Source: Nocardiopsis prasina DSM 43845 (GTDB taxonomy: Bacteria; Actinomycetota; Actinomycetes; Streptosporangiales; Streptosporangiaceae). From it: a stretch of 33,160 nucleotides of DNA. Below are positions 27,433-33,160 of the stretch, in pieces (position 1 is the stretch's first letter; every line of letters starts with the position of its first letter). The notes below the pieces were generated by a model that was given only the letters and a program-made list of their open reading frames with translations, did not search any database and was not told the DNA's origin. The position numbers and the translations under genes are program-made. The DNA lies in assembly GCF_000341265.1 (NCBI RefSeq), contig NZ_ANAE01000082.1, positions 36,619 through 69,778 of the forward strand. The letters are read 5' to 3'.

Positions 27433-27448
27433 CCCCGCGGTCGCGGGG
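27433..27448 (-). other. Short GC hairpin between fusA and tuf
   Basis: CCCCGC and GCGGGG form a 6-bp stem around a GACC loop (minus strand) in the 82-nt gap between fusA and tuf. It may slow polymerase or mark an mRNA processing point, since tuf transcripts are often separate; no promoter is obvious. Confidence 0.4.
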
Positions 27449-27472
27449 TACAGCCGGGTTGCTTGCTCGCGA

Positions 27473-29584
27473 CTACTCGCCGCGAACCTTCGCCACGATT
27501 TCCGTGGCGACAGCGGACGGAACCTCCGCGTAGGAGTCGAACACCATCGAGTAGTTGGCTCGACCCTGGGTACGGCTGCGCAGGTCACCCACGTAGCCGA
27601 ACATTTCCGAAAGGGGCACCTGGGCCTTGACGAGACGGACGCCGGAACGCTCGTCCATGGACTGAATCTGTCCACGACGGGAGTTCAGGTCACCGATCAC
27701 GTCACCCATGTACTCCTCAGGGGTGGTGACCTCGACGGCCATGACCGGCTCAAGAAGAGTCGGCTTCGCCAGGCGGACGGCCTCCTTGAAAGCCATCGAA
27801 CCGGCGGTCTTGAACGCCATCTCGGACGAGTCGACGTCGTGGTACTGACCGTCCGTCAGGCTCACCTTGATGCCGACGAGCGGGTAGTGCGCGAGCACAC
27901 CCAGCTCAGCGGCCTCCTGGCAACCAGCGTCGACCGAGGGGATGTACTCCCGCGGGATGCGGCCACCGGTGACGGCGTTGACGAACTCGTACCCGGACGC
28001 GTCGCCGTCCTCGGACGTGAGCGGCTCGAGGTCGATCTTGACCTTGGCGAACTGGCCCGACCCACCGGTCTGCTTCTTGTGGGTGTAGACGTGGCCTTCG
28101 ACCTTCTTGCGAATGGTCTCACGGTAGGCCACCTGGGGCTTACCGATGTTCGCCTCGACCTTGAACTCGTCGCGCATGCGGTTGACCAGCACCTCGAGGT
28201 GCAGCTCGCCCATGCCGGAGATCACGGTCTGACCGGTCTGCTCGTCCGAGGCCACCTGGAAGGAGGGGTCCTCGTCCGCCAGACGCTGGATCGCGATGCC
28301 CAGCTTCTCCTGGTCGCTCTTGGTCTTCGGCTCGATGGCCACCTCGATGACCGGAGCCGGGAAGGTCATGGACTCCAGGACGATCGGAGCACCCTGCTCG
28401 CAGAGCGTTTCGCCGGTCGTGGTGTCCTTTAGACCCATGACCGCGACGATGTCGCCCGCACCAGCGGCGGGGATCTCCTCGCGTTTGTTGGAGTGCATCC
28501 GGTAGACCTTGCCGATGCGCTCCTTGCGGCCCTTGAGGCTGTTCAGCACCTGGGTGCCGGCCTCGAGGACGCCGGAGTAGATCCGCACGTACGACAGCTT
28601 GCCCAGGTGGGGGTCGCTGACGATCTTGAAGACCAGGGCGGAGAACGGCTCCTCCACGCTCGGCTTGCGCTCGAGCTTGGTCTGCTCGGTCTCGTCCTTG
28701 GGGTCGTGACCGTCGATGGCCTCGACATCCAGGGGCGAGGGGAGGTAGTCGACGACCGCGTCGAGCAGGGGCTGGACGCCCTTGTTCTTGAAGGCGGTAC
28801 CGCAGACGACCGGGATGGCCGTGCCGGCGATGGTGGCGCGACGGATCGCGGGCACCAGCTGCTCGACGGTGGGCTCCTGGCCCTCGAGGTACATCTCCAT
28901 GATCTCGTCGTCGGCCTCGGCCAACGTCTCGAGGAAGAAGTCGCGCGCCTCACGAGCCGCGTCCGCGTGGGACTCGGGGATCTCGATGGTGTCGTACATC
29001 TCGCCGAGCGCGGCCTCGTCGTTCCAGACGTAGGCCTTCATGCGGACGAGGTCGATGACGCCCTTGAAGTCGCTCTCGGCACCGATCGGCAGCTGGATCG
29101 GCATGGCGTTCGCGCCGAGGCGCTCACGGAACATGTCGACACAGCGCTGGAACTCGGCGCCGATCTTGTCCATCTTGTTGACGAAGCAGATGCGCGGCAC
29201 GTTGTACCGGTCGGCCTGACGCCAGACCTGCTCCGACTGGGGCTCGACGCCTTCCTTGGCGTCGAACACCGCGACGGCGCCGTCAAGGACACGCAGCGAC
29301 CGCTCGACCTCGACCGTGAAGTCGACGTGGCCGGGCGTGTCGATGATGTTGATCGTGGTGTCGTTCCAACTGGTGGTGATCGCAGCCGAGGTAATGGTGA
29401 TACCCCGCTCCTGCTCTTCCTTCATCCAGTCCATCGTCGAGGCGCCGTCGTGCGTCTCGCCGAGCTTGTGGTTGACACCCGTGTAGTAGAGGATCCGCTC
29501 GGTCGTCGTGGTCTTGCCCGCGTCGATGTGGGCCATGATGCCGATGTTGCGGACCTTGGCCAGGTCAAGCAAAGTCTTAGCCAT
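27473..29584 (-). CDS. fusA: Translation elongation factor EF-G
   Basis: EF-G drives tRNA-mRNA translocation and, with RRF, ribosome recycling. At 703 residues it has full length. The GTPase motifs are AHIDAGKT (18-25), DTPGHVDF and NKMDKIGA, with the switch region [19 protein letters not shown] split over G2. Domain IV has [20 protein letters not shown], and the C-terminus ends in the usual short basic tail. It follows rpsG by 45 nt. No fusidic-acid-type change is evident by eye. Confidence 0.98.
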   Translation of the reverse strand: MAKTLLDLAKVRNIGIMAHIDAGKTTTTERILYYTGVNHKLGETHDGASTMDWMKEEQERGITITSAAITTSWNDTTINIIDTPGHVDFTVEVERSLRVLDGAVAVFDAKEGVEPQSEQVWRQADRYNVPRICFVNKMDKIGAEFQRCVDMFRERLGANAMPIQLPIGAESDFKGVIDLVRMKAYVWNDEAALGEMYDTIEIPESHADAAREARDFFLETLAEADDEIMEMYLEGQEPTVEQLVPAIRRATIAGTAIPVVCGTAFKNKGVQPLLDAVVDYLPSPLDVEAIDGHDPKDETEQTKLERKPSVEEPFSALVFKIVSDPHLGKLSYVRIYSGVLEAGTQVLNSLKGRKERIGKVYRMHSNKREEIPAAGAGDIVAVMGLKDTTTGETLCEQGAPIVLESMTFPAPVIEVAIEPKTKSDQEKLGIAIQRLADEDPSFQVASDEQTGQTVISGMGELHLEVLVNRMRDEFKVEANIGKPQVAYRETIRKKVEGHVYTHKKQTGGSGQFAKVKIDLEPLTSEDGDASGYEFVNAVTGGRIPREYIPSVDAGCQEAAELGVLAHYPLVGIKVSLTDGQYHDVDSSEMAFKTAGSMAFKEAVRLAKPTLLEPVMAVEVTTPEEYMGDVIGDLNSRRGQIQSMDERSGVRLVKAQVPLSEMFGYVGDLRSRTQGRANYSMVFDSYAEVPSAVATEIVAKVRGE

Positions 29585-29629
29585 GTGGCTCGTCTTCCCT
29601 AGGTCTCAAGGAATCGATTCGCCGCGGGG

Positions 29630-30100
29630 TTACCAGCGGTAGTGGGCGAAGGCCTTGTTCGACTCGGCCATCTTGTGCGTGTCCTCACGCTTCTTGACAG
29701 CCGCGCCCAGACCGTTGCTGGCGTCCACCAGCTCGTTCATCAGACGCTCGGTCATGGTCTTCTCACGACGCTGACGCGAGTAGGAGACCAGCCAGCGCAG
29801 GGCCAGCGTGGTGGACCGGGAGGCGCGAACCTCGACCGGCACCTGGTAGGTCGCGCCACCGACACGGCGGCTGCGGACCTCCAGCGCGGGCTTGACGTTG
29901 TCCAGGGCTCGCTTGAGAACGACGAGCGGGTCCTGACCGGACTTCTCCCGGGCACCCTCGAGGGCGTCGTACACGACGGCCTGAGCGATGGAGCGCTTGC
30001 CGTCGAGGAGCACCTTGTTGATCAGTGCGGTGACGAGCGGCGAGCCGTAGACCGGGTCGGTGATGAGCTGGCGCTTCGGCGCCGGGCCCTTGCGCGGCAT
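29630..30100 (-). CDS. rpsG: Small ribosomal subunit protein uS7 (S7)
   Basis: S7 nucleates 30S head assembly; in E. coli it also represses the str operon. The 156 residues have [40 protein letters not shown] and the C-terminal [12 protein letters not shown]. Length is that of the standard form. GGAG lies 8 nt before ATG, and the rpsL stop codon falls within this spacer, 2 nt before the ATG, so the genes are coupled. Confidence 0.98.
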   Translation of the reverse strand: MPRKGPAPKRQLITDPVYGSPLVTALINKVLLDGKRSIAQAVVYDALEGAREKSGQDPLVVLKRALDNVKPALEVRSRRVGGATYQVPVEVRASRSTTLALRWLVSYSRQRREKTMTERLMNELVDASNGLGAAVKKREDTHKMAESNKAFAHYRW

Positions 30101-30102
30101 GC

Positions 30103-30474
30103 TTACTTCTCCTTCTTGGCGCCGTAGTGGCTACGGGCCTGCTTGCGGCCTCGGACACCCTGGGTGTCGAGCGAACCGCGGACAATTCGGTAGCGAACGC
30201 CCGGCAGGTCCTTCACACGACCGCCACGAACCAGCACGATGCTGTGCTCCTGGAGGTTGTGACCAATGCCGGGGATGTAGGCCGTGACCTCGATGCCGCT
30301 GCTCAGCTTGACGCGAGCGACCTTACGCAGAGCGGAGTTCGGCTTCTTCGGCGTAGTGGTGTAGACACGCGTGCACACACCACGACGCTGCGGACTCCCC
30401 TTCAGCGCCGGGGTCTTGTTCTTTGCGACCTTGTCCTGTCGGCCCTTGCGGACCAGCTGCTGGATGGTGGGCAC
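30103..30474 (-). CDS. rpsL: Small ribosomal subunit protein uS12 (S12)
   Basis: S12 lies at the decoding centre and controls accuracy. With GTG 30474 (GGAG 5 nt upstream) it has 123 residues, the Streptomyces length, and starts [14 protein letters not shown]. Lys43 in TPKKPNS and Lys88 in [12 protein letters not shown] are both intact, so none of the common streptomycin-resistance changes at these positions is present. Asp89 is the residue that is methylthiolated in other bacteria. A frame to 30702 runs through the leader and is rejected. It heads the str operon. Confidence 0.98.
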   Translation of the reverse strand: MPTIQQLVRKGRQDKVAKNKTPALKGSPQRRGVCTRVYTTTPKKPNSALRKVARVKLSSGIEVTAYIPGIGHNLQEHSIVLVRGGRVKDLPGVRYRIVRGSLDTQGVRGRKQARSHYGAKKEK

Positions 30475-30553
30475 CGCGTCTCCGTCTTCCTCGTGACCTA
30501 CGCCGGTTCTCGTAGCCGATATCGCTATTGACCTGCTGAATTCCCCGAACCTC

Positions 30554-30572
30554 CCCGACCCCCGTGGTCGGG
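30554..30572 (-). promoter_or_regulatory. Hairpin in the long rpsL leader
   Basis: CCCGACC and GGTCGGG pair perfectly over 7 bp around a 5-nt loop, 80 nt upstream of the rpsL start, within a transcript leader of about 255 nt. A smaller CGGTC-TCC-GACCG stem lies further upstream (near 30616-30628). Together with the promoter at 30736-30764 these account for the 462-nt gap between rpsL and the next gene; I see no gene in it. Confidence 0.45.
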
Positions 30573-30735
30573 CGTGTCGCCCTCGTTCCCACGCATGGCG
30601 AACGGATGCACACCCGGTCGGAGACCGATTCACAGGAGGGGGTTCACCTGCGCCGCGCGCCCCGTGTCCATCCTGTGGAGAACTGGGGCGCCGCACACGC
30701 ACGTGTGACCCGTCGACTCACGGGCACAATCACAC

Positions 30736-30764
30736 AGGCTACCGCTAACCGAACATGCGGTCAA
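30736..30764 (-). promoter_or_regulatory. Sigma-70 promoter of the str operon
   Basis: On the minus strand TTGACC (30764-30759) and TAGCCT (30741-30736) are spaced by 17 nt, a near-consensus actinomycete housekeeping promoter, preceded by a TTTT run. Transcription would start near 30729. It indicates that rpsL-rpsG-fusA-tuf does not rely on readthrough from upstream genes. Confidence 0.8.
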
Positions 30765-30888
30765 AACGGTGTGCGACATGGCGAGACAAGCGGAACCGGA
30801 TCTCGCGTAGCCGTGGGTCTCCACCAGTCTACGTGCTCCCCGGCGCGCTTCGCCCAGGGTTTCCCGTCAAAGGGCCGGCAACGAGGAC

Positions 30889-30930
30889 GGCCGCCTTCCG
30901 GAGGACTCGATTGTCCCCCGGAAAGCGGCC
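30889..30930 (-). terminator. Long hairpin after the Ser/Asp-repeat protein gene
   Basis: On the minus strand GGCCGCTTTCCGG (30930-30918) pairs with CCGGAAGGCGGCC (30901-30889) with one wobble, and the stem continues as GGGAC with GTCCT around an AATCGA loop, about 18 bp in all. It starts 6 nt after the stop codon and has no U-tract. It should insulate the str operon promoter from upstream transcription. Confidence 0.7.
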
Positions 30931-30936
30931 GGGTTT

Positions 30937-33160
30937 CTACAGAACGAACCAGATCGCGACGGAGATCACCGTCACGAGGATGCCGATGACCGCGAAGACG
31001 GTGCCCGTGGTGATCAGGCCCAGCCCGTCGAGGGTCCCGCGCGACTCCCGGATCGCCCGCTTGGCCTTGGGGCCGGTGACGAACAGCGCCAGGATCGCGG
31101 TGATCACACCGAGGCCCGGGATCACCGAGGCCAGACCCAGCCACAGGGTGACGTTCGCACCGGGTTCGGTGTCGGCCAGGAAGTCGATGCTGTCGTAGCC
31201 GGGGTAGTCGCCGTCGTCCCGGGCCTCGTCGAAGCCCGGGAAGTCCTCGGCGATCTTGTCCCGGCGCCGCTTGGCGGGCCTGGGCCGCTCCGGCATCCCG
31301 TAGTCGGCCGGGGTGAAGTCGTCCTCGTAGTCCGTCTCCACCTCCCCGCGGTCCCGGTCGTCCTCGTCCGAAGGATCGTCCTCGTAACGGTCCTCGGGAC
31401 CGTCGCGACCAAGGGACGGGTCCTCGTCGAAGGAGGGCGCGCTGAACATCTGGGTGGCGCCCTCACCGCCGCGCCAGGAGTCGTCGCCCTCCTCGTCGCG
31501 GTCCTGCTCGGGGTCGTCCTCGTGGTCCTTCGTCCTGGCGCGCGACTGCATGTCCGCGATGGCGGCCAGCGGATCCCCGGAACTCGGGACGGCGGCGGAC
31601 AGCGTGCCGGTGTCCGGCTCGTCGTCCTCCCCCCAGTCCCCGTACTCGTCCCGGGGCGCTTCCCTGCGGCGCCGCTCGGCGTCCCTGACCACGTCGGGCA
31701 GACGCGGGTCGTCACGGTCGAAGGCCCAGGTGTTGCCGGTGCCGCCTGCGGGCGGGGACAGCTCGTCGTCGTACCGGTCGGTGGGCCGAGCCCCCTCCAC
31801 GGGACGCGGGGACAGCTCGTCGTCGTACCGGTCACCGCTGTACGAGGGGGGCCCGGTCTGGTCGGACCACGGCCGCTCGGCCTGTTCCGTCCACGGCTCC
31901 GTGGTGCCCGAGGCCTTCCACGTGTCCCCGGTGTCCTCACTGGGGCTCCAGCTGTCCAGCCCGCCGGTGCCGCGCCACTCGCTCGACTGTTCCCGGTCCG
32001 ACTTCCAGAGTTCCTCGCCGTGGCCCGTCGGGCGCCAGGTGTCCTGGAGGGGGTCGGAGCCCTGGGAGGCCCACGCGTCCGAAGCCGAGCCAGGGCCGGA
32101 AACCGTCGGGAACGGCGCGTCCCCGTCCAGCGAGGAGTCCGGGGTCCGCGAGGACCACGGGTCCGACGCGGAGCCGGGACCCGAGACCGTCGGGAACGGC
32201 GCGTCCCCGTCCAGCGGGGAATCCGAGTCCCACGACCCCTCACCGGAGCCGGAGGGCCGGGGACTCCAAGAGGACGAACCGGAGGCCGGAGCCTCGGAGT
32301 CCCACGAGTCCCCGGAGTCCGATGAGGACCACGGGGCCCGATCAGACTCAAACGACTCGGAACCACGCGAGGGAGCGGAGTCCAGCGGAGACCACGAGTC
32401 CGAACCGGAGGGCGAGCCCTGCGAACCCCACGAATCACCGACGGAATCGGAGTCCTGGGCGGAACCAGGTGCGGACTCCTGTGGCAGCCACGCGTCCTGA
32501 CCGAGGGTCGCACCATGTGGGCCACCGGAGGAAACGGGGTCCAGCGGAGACCACGGAGCGGCATCGGCGTCACGCGGTTCGGAATCACCCGAGGCCCACG
32601 AGTCACCGGACTGACCGGAGTCGAGAGAAGCACCCGCGGTGTACCCGGCAGCCGAGGACTCGGAGTCCCAGGAACCCTGGGACGGCCGCGCGTCGCTCAC
32701 GGCGTCCGACTCCCGCGAGGCAGCGGAGTCCCACGAATCATCGGAGGGACCGGAGTCCGGGGAGGACCACGGGGCAGCGTCGGTGTCGTACGGGTCGGAA
32801 CCACGCGAGGCAGCGGAGTCCCGCGAAGACCAGGAGTCCCCGACAGACCCGGAGTCCTCAGGAGCACCCGAGGGAGGGAAGTCCGAGGACACAAGCGAAT
32901 CGGAGTCCCAGGAACCCCACGAATCACCGGACGAACCGGAGTCGCGAGAAGCACCGATAGCCGAAGACGCGGAGTCCCAGGAACCCCGGGACGACAGCGC
33001 TTCGGAATCCGAACCCCACAGTTCACCGGCGGAACCGGAGTCCTGAGCGGGACCGCGGACGGCCCCGGGTGCCGACTCCTGCGGCGACCACGCGTCCTGT
33101 CCCGGGGCCGCACCGCGTGAGTCACCGGAGGGACCGGAGTCCGGGGAGCGCCACGGGGCA
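30937..33160 (-). CDS. Large Ser/Asp/Gly/Trp-repeat membrane protein, partial (N-terminus outside window)
   Basis: The frame is open from the right edge to the stop at 30937, 740 visible residues; a GTG at 32892 is internal, because the same repeat pattern continues upstream of it without a stop. About 450 residues from the window edge are imperfect repeats of acidic Ser/Asp/Gly text around single Trp (DSWDS, GDSWGS, AAPWSSPDSG), with about 30 Trp and few other aromatics. An Asp/Glu/Arg-rich region follows, and then two hydrophobic helices near the C-terminus (WLGLASVIPGLGVITAIL and the last ~25 residues), separated by a basic loop (GPKAKRAIRES). The helical pair resembles DUF4190-type domains. 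The repeat region is probably cytoplasmic and disordered. Function unknown; in many actinobacteria rpoC lies upstream of rpsL, so this gene may be an insertion there. Confidence 0.85.
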   Translation of the reverse strand, partial: APWRSPDSGPSGDSRGAAPGQDAWSPQESAPGAVRGPAQDSGSAGELWGSDSEALSSRGSWDSASSAIGASRDSGSSGDSWGSWDSDSLVSSDFPPSGAPEDSGSVGDSWSSRDSAASRGSDPYDTDAAPWSSPDSGPSDDSWDSAASRESDAVSDARPSQGSWDSESSAAGYTAGASLDSGQSGDSWASGDSEPRDADAAPWSPLDPVSSGGPHGATLGQDAWLPQESAPGSAQDSDSVGDSWGSQGSPSGSDSWSPLDSAPSRGSESFESDRAPWSSSDSGDSWDSEAPASGSSSWSPRPSGSGEGSWDSDSPLDGDAPFPTVSGPGSASDPWSSRTPDSSLDGDAPFPTVSGPGSASDAWASQGSDPLQDTWRPTGHGEELWKSDREQSSEWRGTGGLDSWSPSEDTGDTWKASGTTEPWTEQAERPWSDQTGPPSYSGDRYDDELSPRPVEGARPTDRYDDELSPPAGGTGNTWAFDRDDPRLPDVVRDAERRRREAPRDEYGDWGEDDEPDTGTLSAAVPSSGDPLAAIADMQSRARTKDHEDDPEQDRDEEGDDSWRGGEGATQMFSAPSFDEDPSLGRDGPEDRYEDDPSDEDDRDRGEVETDYEDDFTPADYGMPERPRPAKRRRDKIAEDFPGFDEARDDGDYPGYDSIDFLADTEPGANVTLWLGLASVIPGLGVITAILALFVTGPKAKRAIRESRGTLDGLGLITTGTVFAVIGILVTVISVAIWFVL
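31754..31833 (-). repeat. Two 26-nt identical copies encoding DRYDDELSP
   Basis: The 26-nt segments at 31754-31779 and 31808-31833 are identical, with a period of 54 nt (18 residues), inside the repeat-protein gene. Identical codons point to recent duplication. Confidence 0.85.
32071..32214 (-). repeat. Two near-identical 60-nt copies encoding LDGDAPFPTVSGPGSASD(A/P)W
   Basis: The copies lie at 32071-32130 and 32155-32214, an 84-nt (28-residue) period. The protein units differ at one residue and the DNA at a few third positions. They are the most regular block of the repeat protein and differ in composition from its other repeats. Confidence 0.85.

Noticed and set aside
30103..30474. Streptomycin-resistance allele of rpsL
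   Set aside because: Lys43 and Lys88, the usual mutated positions, are intact.
30525..30596. A 23-codon leader ORF (ATG 30596) before rpsL
   Set aside because: There is no ribosome binding site in front and its Gly-rich text shows no attenuator-type codon run.
31454..33120. Plus-strand and alternate-frame open frames in the repeat gene, some Glu/Ser-rich
   Set aside because: They arise because the repeated Ser/Asp codons leave several frames open. The minus-strand frame ending at 30937 alone has membrane helices and continues to the edge. A dual-coding claim would need expression data.

Overview
The window is a GC-rich actinobacterial chromosome segment holding the main ribosomal protein super-cluster, read almost entirely on the minus strand. 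Gene order and protein sequences point to an actinomycete of the Streptomyces/Streptosporangiales type. A Nocardiopsis-like organism is my inference, not proven. Supporting signs are strong G/C bias at third codon positions, GTG starts, a short zinc-type S14, long tails on S9, L17 and S3, and no rpsD (S4) between rpsK and rpoA.

Read in transcription order from right to left: 33160-30937 is the 3' part of a large Ser/Asp/Gly/Trp-repeat protein with two C-terminal membrane helices. 30474-26197 is the str operon (rpsL-rpsG-fusA-tuf), with a good sigma-70 promoter and a 0.26 kb leader. 25939-20643 is the S10 operon (rpsJ-rplC-rplD-rplW-rplB-rpsS-rplV-rpsC-rplP-rpmC-rpsQ). 20538-13099 is the spc operon (rplN-rplX-rplE-rpsZ-rpsH-rplF-rplR-rpsE-rpmD-rplO-secY-adk-map). 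13010-12567 is a DUF1707 membrane protein. 12281-8075 is the alpha-type operon (infA-rpmJ-rpsM-rpsK-rpoA-rplQ-truA).

A plus-strand gene (6154-7926) for a Pro/Gly-rich single-pass membrane protein follows, converging on truA across a very long hairpin. It is divergent from rplM-rpsI-glmM (5565-3067), whose promoter is clear. Next come a ROK glucokinase (2909-1881), a convergent Uma2-family PD-(D/E)XK protein (1281-1877, plus strand) and, on the minus strand, an SDR dehydrogenase followed by the start of an enoyl-CoA hydratase (1078-1), which look like a lipid beta-oxidation pair.

Most genes build or serve the ribosome: r-proteins, EF-Tu, EF-G and IF-1. RpoA supplies transcription, SecY the translocon, MetAP processes N-termini, Adk balances adenylates and TruA modifies tRNA. 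Stop/start overlaps of 1-4 nt are frequent and imply translational coupling. Many intergenic gaps carry strong GC hairpins, some with U-tracts and many without, including several inside operons. I did not find a new defence, mobile or biosynthetic system. The most unusual items are the two low-complexity membrane proteins flanking the cluster, an apparent ATC start codon, structured r-protein leaders, and an adenylate kinase whose fourth zinc-ligand position is Glu.
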